Source: Succiniclasticum ruminis DSM 9236 | GTDB lineage: Bacteria; Bacillota; Negativicutes; Acidaminococcales; Acidaminococcaceae | Length of the DNA stretch: 64,000 nt | Direction: 5' to 3' | Assembly (NCBI RefSeq): GCF_900112895.1 | Contig: NZ_FONL01000003.1 | Location: 124,001 to 188,000 of the forward strand | Shown here: positions 16,279 through 23,635 of the stretch, in pieces | Layout: the number at the start of each line of letters is the position of its first letter | Numbering within the stretch: position 1 is the stretch's first letter | Program-made: the position numbers and the translations under genes | The notes under the pieces: generated by a model | What the model was told of the DNA's origin: nothing | Databases searched by the model: none | What the model saw: only the letters and a program-made list of their open reading frames with translations

Positions 16279-17283
16279 ATGAAGATCGGTATGAACCTGA
16301 AAGCAAAAGCATTACTGGCAACTGCCGTCGTTAGTATCGGATTATTTGTTAACGCGTCACCCATCTGGTCAGAGCCTCAGCCTTTGACGATTCCCTCTGA
16401 CGGAATCGTGCTGCAGGGAAAGGCGAAAGAAAAGTACGCAGCGGATTATATGAAAACGTATTTCCGTAATATGAAACCGCCTGCACAGTTTGAAGCGCCA
16501 GTTGGCTGGAAGATGGAAACCGTTACGGTAAACGGCATCACCCTGGAACGGATGACCGCAGACCAGAAAAAGAGCGACCGGGTGTTGCTGCAAATGCACG
16601 GCGGCGGTTATGTAGGCGGCATGAGCAATAACCACCGCATTTTGGGATTGCGTCAGGCAACTCTGGCAGACGCGGGGGAAGTGTATTTTGTCAATTACCG
16701 TCTGGCTCCCGCCCATGTGTATCCTGCGGCACTGGAAGACGCGGTGGCTGTTTACAAAGAGCTGCTGAACCGTGGCATTAAAGGGGAAAACATTATCCTG
16801 ACCGGTGACTCCGCCGGCGGGAACCTGGCAGTTGAGCTTTCGCTGTACTTAAAGGAAAAAAAACTGCCCCAGCCCGGTGTCATCGCACTGGCTTCCCCCT
16901 GGACGACTTTTGAACATAAGAAAGGAACTTCCCGGTATTACAACGACGAAAGGGATGTCATTTTAGGAAAAGGGACGCCGCTGAACATTCCGGTCAAGGA
17001 TGCGAAATACAAAGGCAAACTGAACCGCAAAGATCCCCGGCTCTCGCCCATATACGCCGACCTGTCCGGCCTGCCCCCGATGCTGATCCAGGCGGGCGGT
17101 AACGAAATCTTCCTGACGGAAAGCGTTCGGCTGGCGGAGAAGGCCGCAGCGGATGGGATTCCCGTTACATTAACGGTCTATCCCGGCATGTCCCATGACT
17201 TTGCGCTGCTGCTTCCCGAAATGAAGGACAGCATTGATTCACTGGACGAAATTGCCGATTTCGCAAACCGATATATGAAATAA
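16279..17283 (+). CDS. Exported alpha/beta hydrolase, HSL/Aes-type esterase
   Basis: Protein of 334 residues. An N-terminal hydrophobic segment (about 10-30) indicates export or membrane anchoring. The oxyanion-hole motif HGGGYVGG is at 107-114 and the nucleophile motif GDSAGG at 176-181 (Ser178), diagnostic of the hormone-sensitive-lipase group; the late GMSHDFALL carries the catalytic His. It would cleave short-chain esters outside the cytoplasm. It follows the ABM gene by 50 bases with GGAGAC upstream, so the two probably form an operon. Confidence 0.87.
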   Translation: MKIGMNLKAKALLATAVVSIGLFVNASPIWSEPQPLTIPSDGIVLQGKAKEKYAADYMKTYFRNMKPPAQFEAPVGWKMETVTVNGITLERMTADQKKSDRVLLQMHGGGYVGGMSNNHRILGLRQATLADAGEVYFVNYRLAPAHVYPAALEDAVAVYKELLNRGIKGENIILTGDSAGGNLAVELSLYLKEKKLPQPGVIALASPWTTFEHKKGTSRYYNDERDVILGKGTPLNIPVKDAKYKGKLNRKDPRLSPIYADLSGLPPMLIQAGGNEIFLTESVRLAEKAAADGIPVTLTVYPGMSHDFALLLPEMKDSIDSLDEIADFANRYMK

Positions 17284-17359
17284 TACTATTTGGCAATACC
17301 AATTCCGCTTTTCTGACATAAAGCCGGAAAATGTTTTGTCACTTGCGCAAAAAATTTAC

Positions 17360-17390
17360 TTGACTTACAGTCAACTTTAATGATTATTAT
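17360..17390 (+). promoter_or_regulatory. MerR-type promoter with 19-bp spacer and dyad
   Basis: TTGACT (17360-17365), a 19-base spacer, TATTAT (17385-17390). Between the hexamers lies the dyad TTAcAGT-CA-ACTtTAA. The long spacer with a dyad is the known architecture of MerR-activated promoters. A nearly identical element lies at 28200. Confidence 0.7.
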
Positions 17391-17469
17391 AAATATATAT
17401 ATAAATTCTGTATATTGATTCATAAGTTTTCAGATATTCATAATGAAATAAATAAAGGAGGATGTAATT

Positions 17470-18084
17470 ATGCTAAAACGAATTGTGTTTACCCTGATAG
17501 CGCTGTGCCTGTGCATTTCCTTTGCGGGCTGCGGCGGCGATAAAAAAGCCGAGGCGCCCAAAAGCGACGCGAAACCGGCGGCTGTGACCAAGAAGGCCGA
17601 AGCGGCTCCCGCCCCGGCAAACGGGAAAGTGCTGGTGGCATATTTCTCCTGGGGAGGCACTACCCGTAAGGTGGCGCAGACCATACAGCAAAAGACCGGC
17701 GGCGATTTGTTTGAAATCAAAACGGCAACTCCGTATCCCACCGATTACCATGCAACTATTGACATCGGCAAAAAAGAAAAAGCAGACAATGCCCGTCCCA
17801 AACTGGCGGGAACGCTGCCTGATATGAAACAGTACGATGTAATCCTGCTGGGTTATCCCATCTGGTGGTACATTGAACCCATGGCTGTGAAAACCTTTGT
17901 AGAAGCGCAGGACTTGTCCGGCAAAACGATTCTGCCCTTTGCCACCAGCGGTGGCAGCGGTGTTGAAGGAAGCGTGGATGATCTGCGGAAAACCCTTCCC
18001 AATGCCAAGGTGAAAGACGGTATCCTGCTTAACTCGACCGGCGGCCTCGACGGCTGGCTGAAGGATAACGGGCTGGGAAAATAA
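17470..18084 (+). CDS. Flavodoxin-family lipoprotein
   Basis: Protein of 204 residues. The lipobox SFAGC places the lipid-modified Cys at 21, followed by a charged Ala/Lys/Pro-rich linker to about 55. The rest is a Flavodoxin_4 domain: FMN-phosphate loop YFSWGGTTRKVA, then GYPIWWYIEPMAVKTF and PFATSGGSGVEGS. It would carry electrons on FMN at the outer face of a membrane, an unusual place for a flavodoxin. The closest relatives in the window are at 27500 (membrane-anchored) and 24779 (soluble). It is transcribed alone from the MerR-type promoter at 17360. Confidence 0.88.
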   Translation: MLKRIVFTLIALCLCISFAGCGGDKKAEAPKSDAKPAAVTKKAEAAPAPANGKVLVAYFSWGGTTRKVAQTIQQKTGGDLFEIKTATPYPTDYHATIDIGKKEKADNARPKLAGTLPDMKQYDVILLGYPIWWYIEPMAVKTFVEAQDLSGKTILPFATSGGSGVEGSVDDLRKTLPNAKVKDGILLNSTGGLDGWLKDNGLGK

Positions 18085-18213
18085 ACTAAAAACAGGCTCA
18101 ATCCAGAGTACGCCTGCACAACGGATAATGAACCGGATAACAAAACAGGTAAAAGAAATCAGTAAAGAAAACGGTTAAGAGTAACGGGTAAAGGAAACGG
18201 AAAAGGAAAAGGT

Positions 18214-19092
18214 ATGGAAATCCGTGTACTGAAATATTTTCTTACAATAGCAAGAGAAGAAAACATTACCCGCGCGGCGGAACAGCTGCACATCACCCAG
18301 CCGACGCTTTCCCGGCAGATGATGCAGTTGGAAGAGGAACTTGGGGTTCGTCTGTTCCGGCGCAACCGTGTCAGTGTTACGCTTACGGAAGAAGGCCGGC
18401 TTCTGCGGCGTCGTGCCCAGGAGATTCTGGAACTGGCGGATAAAGCGGAACAGGAGATCATCCTGAACAGGGAAACGGTAACAGGCACCATTGGGATCGG
18501 CTGCGGAGAAACCAATAATATGGAAGGTCTGTCCCGCCTGATGACATCCTTCCGGCAACACTATCCGGAAGTTGTCTTTGATATCTACACGGCCAATGCG
18601 GACGACGTGAAGGAAAAGCTGGAGAACGGGACACTGGATTTCGGGCTGCTGCTGGAACCGGTGGAAATCAGCCGGTTTAATTTTGTACGCATGCCGTTAC
18701 GGGAAAGATGGTGCCTTCTGATGCGCCGCGATTCTCCGCTGGCAGAAAAAGAAACGATAACGCCTGCCGATCTGGTGGGGGTGCCGTTGATTGTTGCCCG
18801 GCGCCATTCCGTGCGCAACGAACTGGATAACTGGTTCGGGGATTATTATCGCCGTATGCATGTGGTAACGACCGTGAACCTTTCTTACAACAATTGTTCC
18901 ATCATGGTGGAAAATCATGTAGGGGTGGCGCTGGTTCATGATTTTGGAGTTCCCGGTAACGCTCTCTGCCTGCGGCCGTTATCACCGGAGATAGGCAACA
19001 ACAGCGTGTTGGTATGGCGGAAAGAGCAGGTGTTTCCTCCGGCCGTGACAAAGTTCATTGAGCATGTCCGTGCTACGGCTCCGTTACTGTAA
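18214..19092 (+). CDS. LysR-family transcriptional regulator
   Basis: Protein of 292 residues. The N-terminal helix-turn-helix (ENITRAAEQLHITQPTLSRQ, LEEELGVRLFRR) is nearly the same as in the regulator at 2247, so the two may read related operators. The effector-binding domain follows. The region before the ATG is purine-rich (GGAAAAGGAAAAGG), serving as the ribosome site. It sits within the exported redox cluster; possible targets are the flavodoxin lipoprotein upstream or the MerR-Tat operon downstream. A strong terminator follows at 19156. Confidence 0.9.
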   Translation: MEIRVLKYFLTIAREENITRAAEQLHITQPTLSRQMMQLEEELGVRLFRRNRVSVTLTEEGRLLRRRAQEILELADKAEQEIILNRETVTGTIGIGCGETNNMEGLSRLMTSFRQHYPEVVFDIYTANADDVKEKLENGTLDFGLLLEPVEISRFNFVRMPLRERWCLLMRRDSPLAEKETITPADLVGVPLIVARRHSVRNELDNWFGDYYRRMHVVTTVNLSYNNCSIMVENHVGVALVHDFGVPGNALCLRPLSPEIGNNSVLVWRKEQVFPPAVTKFIEHVRATAPLL

Positions 19093-19155
19093 CGACGGAT
19101 GCAATATCTTGTTTAAATTTAATAATGAGTAGAAATTTGTATATGAGTTCTAAAT

Positions 19156-19183
19156 AAACGCTGACGGTTTGTCAGCGTTTTTT
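19156..19183 (+). terminator. Intrinsic terminator of LysR gene
   Basis: AAACGCTGAC (19156-19165) pairs perfectly with GTCAGCGTTT (19171-19180), followed by TTTTTT. Confidence 0.88.
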
Positions 19184-19229
19184 ACTTTCCTCATCATGCC
19201 CGGGAAGCATGGCTTTTAATAATAAACCG

Positions 19230-19262
19230 GTATTAGACTTTCACACTACAGTTTCTTACAAT
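19230..19262 (+). promoter_or_regulatory. Promoter of MerR-Tat operon with variant box
   Basis: GTATTAGACTTTC (19230-19242), a one-base-shorter form of the shared box, contains TTAGAC. TACAAT (19257-19262) follows after 18 bases. It drives the MerR gene and the genes behind it. Confidence 0.65.
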
Positions 19263-19310
19263 AAGAACAGATGAAACACCCTGAAAGGGCGTGTGAAAGG
19301 GAGGGATTGC

Positions 19311-19679
19311 ATGACAATTACGGAAGTGAGTGAAAAATATAAGATTCCCCTTGCCCTGTTGCAGCGCTACGCAGTTGAAAAAACGGGCGCAGAGGGTACG
19401 GATGAAAAACGCAGGCAGGCAGATTTGTACCGGTTTACGGACAGCGACATTGAACAGCTGAGTGTTCGGATGACGTTACAGGATATCGGATTTGCGGAAG
19501 AAGAGATTGCTGCGTATCTGAGGCTGCGGCAGGACGGGGAGAATTCCGCGGAAGCCTGTCTGAACATGCTGAACAAATTACGCAGCAGGACGCTGGACAC
19601 GATTCACGGCAAAGAGAAAGCGCTGGAACGGATTGATTACCTGCGCTATGAACTTCAGACAAAGAAGAAAGGGAGTTAA
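19311..19679 (+). CDS. MerR-family transcriptional regulator (short)
   Basis: Protein of 122 residues. The N-terminus (MTITEVSEKYKIPLALLQRY) and the following LYRFTDSDIEQLSVRMTLQDIGF are the winged helix-turn-helix of MerR proteins; a coiled-coil dimer helix follows (about 75-115). There is no Cys-rich metal site. The GTG at 19293 also opens the frame, but AAAGGGAGGG places the start at 19311. It is the first gene of an operon with two flavoproteins and tatBAC, the next start being three bases after its stop. It is the only MerR gene in the window and so the best candidate to control the 19-bp-spacer promoters at 17360 and 28200. Confidence 0.85.
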   Translation: MTITEVSEKYKIPLALLQRYAVEKTGAEGTDEKRRQADLYRFTDSDIEQLSVRMTLQDIGFAEEEIAAYLRLRQDGENSAEACLNMLNKLRSRTLDTIHGKEKALERIDYLRYELQTKKKGS

Positions 19680-19681
19680 AC

Positions 19682-20374
19682 ATGGACAGAAGAGAGTTCC
19701 TGAAAGTAACCGGCGCCGGGGCGCTGACCTTGTTTCTCAGCGGCTGCGGCATCAACGCAGTCAGTGGGGACAAGAAAGCCGGCGCGGCGCCGTCGGCAGG
19801 CGGCGCGGAAGCAAAACCGGGCGGTGTGTCCAACGGAAAGAAATTGAAAATCGTAGTTCTTTGCGGCAGCCCGCATAAGGCCGGCACCTCGGCCCTGCTG
19901 GCGGATAAGTTCATTGAAGGGGCCCAGGCGGCGGGGCATGAAGTATTCCGCTTCAACGCCGCCTTTGAAGACATCAACCCCTGCCGGGGCTGCGATGCCT
20001 GCGGCATGAACGGGCCCTGCGTTATTCAGGACGCCATTTCCGCCAAACTGATCCAGAAGCTGGTGGACTGCGATATGGTCGCTCTGGTGACGCCGCTATA
20101 TTATTACGGTTTTTCCGCCCAGATCAAAACCGTAATCGACAGGTTCTATTCCCGCACCAGCGCCATCCATCGCAAAAAGTCCATGCTGATGGCTACCGCC
20201 TGGAACAGTTCGGACATTACGTTCAACGCCTTGCAGGAGCATTATAATACGCTGGTGCGTTACATGGAATGGCAGGATGTGGGCCGGGTGCTGGGCTACG
20301 GTTGCGGCAGCCGCTCTGCCATTGAAGGAAGTGAATTCCCGGAACAGGCGTTCCGGATCGGTAAGAGCTTATAA
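19682..20374 (+). CDS. Tat-exported NADPH-dependent FMN-reductase-like lipoprotein
   Basis: Protein of 230 residues. The N-terminus DRREFLKVTGAGALTLFLSG is a twin-arginine signal (RR at 3-4, FLK) ending in a lipobox Cys at 22. The body is a flavodoxin-like fold of the NADPH-dependent FMN reductase/iron-sulfur flavoprotein type: LCGSPHKAGTSALLA binds the FMN phosphate, and PCRGCDACGMNGPC has the Cys spacing that holds an Fe-S cluster in some relatives. Tat export fits a protein that folds with its cofactor in the cytoplasm. The next gene is a leaderless paralogue, and the Tat machinery genes follow in the same operon. Confidence 0.88.
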   Translation: MDRREFLKVTGAGALTLFLSGCGINAVSGDKKAGAAPSAGGAEAKPGGVSNGKKLKIVVLCGSPHKAGTSALLADKFIEGAQAAGHEVFRFNAAFEDINPCRGCDACGMNGPCVIQDAISAKLIQKLVDCDMVALVTPLYYYGFSAQIKTVIDRFYSRTSAIHRKKSMLMATAWNSSDITFNALQEHYNTLVRYMEWQDVGRVLGYGCGSRSAIEGSEFPEQAFRIGKSL

Positions 20375-20388
20375 GGAGGACACGGGAT

Positions 20389-20919
20389 ATGAAAATCGTC
20401 GTGGTTACAGGCAGTCCGCATAAGGCCGGCACGTCGGCCCTGCTGGCAGATAAATTTATTGAAGGTGCGGAAAGTAAAGGGCACAAAGTATTCCGTTTCA
20501 ACGCTGCCTTCGAAGACATCCATCCCTGCCGGGGCTGCGATGCCTGCGGCATGAACGGTCCCTGTGTGCAGAAGGATGCCATTGAGGAGAAACTGATTCA
20601 GAAGCTGGTGGACTGCGATATGATCGTGCTGGTAACGCCTCTGTATTATTTCGGCTTTTCCGCCCAGCTTAAAACGGTCATCGACCGGTTCTATTCCCGT
20701 ACCGGTTCCATCCATAAAAAGAAGTCCGCCCTGCTGGCAACCGCATGGAATAACGACAGCTGGACGATGACAGCGTTAAAAGCGCATTATACACGTCTTT
20801 GCCAATATATGGAGTGGCAGGACCAGGGACAAATCTACGCGACAGGCTGCGGTTACCGCAGCGCAATCGAAGGCACGGAATTCCCTGTCCAGGCCCTGGA
20901 ATTAGGAAAGAAAGTGTGA
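20389..20919 (+). CDS. NADPH-dependent FMN-reductase-like flavoprotein (cytosolic paralogue)
   Basis: Protein of 176 residues without a signal sequence. It is very similar to the mature part of the preceding Tat lipoprotein over its whole length: TGSPHKAGTSALLADKFIEG, PCRGCDACGMNGPCVQKDAI, VTPLYYFGFSAQLKTVIDRF. The pair arose by tandem duplication, one copy gaining or losing export. GGAGGACACGG lies before the ATG. It may be a cytosolic electron carrier, or a partner for quinone or flavin reduction. Confidence 0.88.
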   Translation: MKIVVVTGSPHKAGTSALLADKFIEGAESKGHKVFRFNAAFEDIHPCRGCDACGMNGPCVQKDAIEEKLIQKLVDCDMIVLVTPLYYFGFSAQLKTVIDRFYSRTGSIHKKKSALLATAWNNDSWTMTALKAHYTRLCQYMEWQDQGQIYATGCGYRSAIEGTEFPVQALELGKKV

Positions 20920-20922
20920 GTG

Positions 20923-21123
20923 ATGGAAATCGGGTTAGGCGAAATAGTAATGATAGGGATTCTCGCGGTTCTGCTGCTGGAACCGAAGGATTTGCCCCGT
21001 ATCGCAAAAAAATCTGCCCGTGCCTATATGGGTCTGCGGGGATTTATGAAAACCAACTGGCTGGCGCTGGCAGAAGGCGAAACCGGTGAGGATGGCGCGC
21101 ATAAGCCGGCCGCAAAAGGTTGA
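20923..21123 (+). CDS. tatB: TatB-like twin-arginine translocase subunit
   Basis: Protein of 66 residues: one N-terminal membrane helix (GLGEIVMIGILAVLLL), the hinge EPKDLPRIAKK, then an amphipathic helix and short polar tail. The Glu near the start of the helix and the PxxLP hinge resemble TatB more than TatA, though TatA/TatB cannot always be separated. The hinge has LEP where most relatives have LGP. GTG at 20920 is an alternative start right after the previous stop. It forms the receptor with TatC. Confidence 0.75.
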   Translation: MEIGLGEIVMIGILAVLLLEPKDLPRIAKKSARAYMGLRGFMKTNWLALAEGETGEDGAHKPAAKG

Positions 21124-21199
21124 AGACGGAAAACTTATTGAAGAGTGAAGCGAAAAGAGAAAGACGATTTCCGGGTTTAAAGAACAGGAGGAATATAAA

Positions 21200-21385
21200 A
21201 TGGGACGTATCGGAACGACAGAATTACTGGTTATCTTATTGATTGCGCTGGTATTATTTGGCGGCAGCCGGGTGGCCGGTTTAGGCAAGGCGTTGGGTAC
21301 TAGCCTGCGGGAATTTCGTGCGGAACTGAATAAGGGCGCGGAGAAAGAAAATGAACCCACGGGAACTGCAGTTGCAGAAAAATAA
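21200..21385 (+). CDS. tatA: TatA-like twin-arginine translocase subunit
   Basis: Protein of 61 residues: membrane helix TTELLVILLIALVLFGGSRV, then the amphipathic helix GLGKALGTSLREFRAEL, the TatA pattern with the FG hinge. It would assemble the pore for folded proteins. AGGAGG is upstream. Its last 35 bases overlap the start of tatC, indicating translational coupling. Confidence 0.88.
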   Translation: MGRIGTTELLVILLIALVLFGGSRVAGLGKALGTSLREFRAELNKGAEKENEPTGTAVAEK

Positions 21386-22121
21386 TATAGATATGGACGT
21401 ATGGGAACATGTAGGAGAACTGCGCCGCCGGCTGATCAGGTGCATAGCGACTGTGGTTTTTACGTTTGCCGTTCTCATATATATCGGACCCGAACGGGTG
21501 ATGGATGCCGTGGTGGCCCCGGTAAAAGAACAGGGCGTGCAGTTAATCTATCTGGGCCTGGCGGACGCGCTGTATGTTCAGCTGAAGGTGGTGTTTCTCT
21601 GTGCCGTGGTGCTGGCGGCTCCGGTGCTGCTGTGGCAGATATGGGCCTTTGTGCGGCCGGCGCTGTATCCGGAGGAAAGGAAGCTGGCTATTGGCTGGGC
21701 GGTATTCTCCCTGTTGCTGTTTGCGGCCGGCGTGGCTTTTGGCTATGGCGTTGTCTTTTTATCGGCCCTTGGCTTTTTTGTGTACGCAGGCGCGGGAACG
21801 GCCATGCCGCTGTTTGCTATTGACCGCTATGTAAATTTCCTGCTGGGCTTTGTGATCCCCTTCGGCCTGATTTTTGAAATGCCTTTAGCCTGCACTATCG
21901 CAGCGAAAGCGGGAGTGTTAAACGCAGATACGTTGCGTCGAGGCCGGCGCTTTGCTGTGTTGCTGAGTTTTATCGTCAGCGCCCTTTTAACACCGCCGGA
22001 CGTACTGAGTCAGATCATGATGGCAGTTCCGACTATTCTTCTGTTTGAATGCAGCATTTACTGCACGGGATGGGCAGAAAGGAGCTTTGCAGAAAAAAAG
22101 GTTGGTTCTGTACATTTTTAA
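21351..22121 (+). CDS. tatC: Sec-independent protein translocase TatC
   Basis: Protein of 256 residues with six predicted membrane helices. It has the conserved N-terminal motif HVGELRRRLIRC, which with the cytoplasmic loops recognises the twin-arginine signal, and FVRPALYPEER after helix 2. GGAGAAAG precedes the ATG inside tatA; a later ATG at 21393 lacks a ribosome site. Together with the two small genes upstream it makes a complete Tat translocon encoded beside its apparent client, the Tat lipoprotein at 19682. Confidence 0.93.
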   Translation: MNPRELQLQKNNIDMDVWEHVGELRRRLIRCIATVVFTFAVLIYIGPERVMDAVVAPVKEQGVQLIYLGLADALYVQLKVVFLCAVVLAAPVLLWQIWAFVRPALYPEERKLAIGWAVFSLLLFAAGVAFGYGVVFLSALGFFVYAGAGTAMPLFAIDRYVNFLLGFVIPFGLIFEMPLACTIAAKAGVLNADTLRRGRRFAVLLSFIVSALLTPPDVLSQIMMAVPTILLFECSIYCTGWAERSFAEKKVGSVHF

Positions 22122-22131
22122 AGATTATCAA

Positions 22132-22140
22132 TGGTATAAT
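22132..22140 (+). promoter_or_regulatory. Extended -10 promoter element
   Basis: TGGTATAAT just after tatC, about 70 bases before the MATE gene at 22212; no clear -35, as is usual with an extended -10. Confidence 0.5.
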
Positions 22141-22211
22141 AATAATTAAAAGAGATTAGATAAAAGGATACCGGATATTTTAAGAGACACAAAGAATTAC
22201 AGGTATTGGTT

Positions 22212-23585
22212 ATGCATCACATGAAGCATCATCCGCATACGCTGATTGCGGATTTTACAACCGGAAACGTGAACCGGCAGCTTATCAGTTTTGCCATGCC
22301 GATGTTCCTGTCCCATCTGCTGCAGATCGTCTACAATATGGCGGATATGATCATAGTAGGGCAGACGCTGGGGAAGGTGGGGCTTTCCGCTATTTCGGTC
22401 GGCGGGGACATCATGAACTGCATGACGTTTATCGCCATGGGGTTTTCCAGCGCGGGACAGGTGTTGATTGCCCAGTACATCGGCGCAAAGCAGCATGACA
22501 AACTGAGCCGTTTTGTCGCTACCATGAGCGCTGCACTGTTTGTCTTTGCCTGCTGCGTCACCGGGGTAGGACTTTTGTTCCGCCGGGAGATCATGGAACT
22601 GATGCATACGCCTCCGGAAGCGTTCGCGGAGGCTTTGTCCTATGCCGGCATTTCCATGGCGGGCATTGTTTTTGTTTACGGATACAATGCAGTGAGCGCG
22701 ATTCTGCGGGGCATGGGCGACGCGAAGCATCCGTTTTATTTCATCAGCCTTGCTGCGCTGCTTAACATTGTATTGGATGTCATTTTTGTCATGCAGATGG
22801 GCACGGGCGCCAAAGGCGCGGCGCTGGCGACCATTATCAGCCAGGGGGTCAGCTTTCTGCTGTGTGCCGCGTTCATATACAAAAACAGGGACCGGTATCA
22901 TTTGTCGCTTACATTGGGACAGTTTTTCCATCCGGAAAAAGAGATGCTCATATCTCTGCTGAAGCTGGGCGTTCCCATGGCGATTAAAAATGCGGCGGTA
23001 CAGTTTTCCAAAATGTTTGTCAACTCCTGGGTCAATTCCTTCGGCGTGGCCGTTTCCGCCTTTGCCGGCGTGGCCAACAAAATCAATATGTCTGTTAACA
23101 TGATGTCAAATTCCGTGAACACGGCAGGGGCGTCCATGGTAGGACAGAATATTGGCGCGGAGCAGTACGGCAGGGTACGGCAGATCGTGTTTGCAGTGTA
23201 CCGCATCATGATTGCGGTGGCTGTGGCGGCTTCCCTCGTCATCTATTTCTTCCCGGAACAGGTTTACGGGATTTTTACGGATGACCCGGCGGTCATCAGG
23301 ATAGGCTATGAATATATTCCCATCGCGATTCTGGCATTTTTCAGCTGCGCGGGACGAAGCGGCAGCAACGCGCTGATCAACGGCAGCGGCAATTCCCATG
23401 TGAATTTTGTCACGGCCGTGTTTGACGGAATTGTGCTGCGGCTGGGGCTGTCCGTATTGTTCGGGATTGTGCTGGACATGAAATATATGGGTTTCTGGCT
23501 GGGGGATGCGCTGGCCAACTTTACGCCGCTGTGGGTAGGAATGCTGTTTTATCATTCGGGAGCGTGGAAGAAGAAAGCCGTGTGA
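22212..23585 (+). CDS. MATE-family efflux transporter
   Basis: Protein of 457 residues with twelve membrane helices of the MATE fold: LLQIVYNMADMIIVGQTLG, SSAGQVLIAQYIGAKQHDKL, AILRGMGDAKHPFYFISLA and SMVGQNIGAEQYGRVRQ. It exports an unknown compound using a cation gradient. The frame opens at a TTG at 22206; the ATG at 22212 is preferred, and 22221 is also possible. It has its own extended -10 at 22132 and precedes the Fe-S aldo/keto reductase gene by 50 bases, so these may be co-transcribed. Confidence 0.9.
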   Translation: MHHMKHHPHTLIADFTTGNVNRQLISFAMPMFLSHLLQIVYNMADMIIVGQTLGKVGLSAISVGGDIMNCMTFIAMGFSSAGQVLIAQYIGAKQHDKLSRFVATMSAALFVFACCVTGVGLLFRREIMELMHTPPEAFAEALSYAGISMAGIVFVYGYNAVSAILRGMGDAKHPFYFISLAALLNIVLDVIFVMQMGTGAKGAALATIISQGVSFLLCAAFIYKNRDRYHLSLTLGQFFHPEKEMLISLLKLGVPMAIKNAAVQFSKMFVNSWVNSFGVAVSAFAGVANKINMSVNMMSNSVNTAGASMVGQNIGAEQYGRVRQIVFAVYRIMIAVAVAASLVIYFFPEQVYGIFTDDPAVIRIGYEYIPIAILAFFSCAGRSGSNALINGSGNSHVNFVTAVFDGIVLRLGLSVLFGIVLDMKYMGFWLGDALANFTPLWVGMLFYHSGAWKKKAV

Positions 23586-23635
23586 AGGGTTATCGGCCGG
23601 CTTACAATAATGAAATAAGAATGGAGGCAGGGAGG

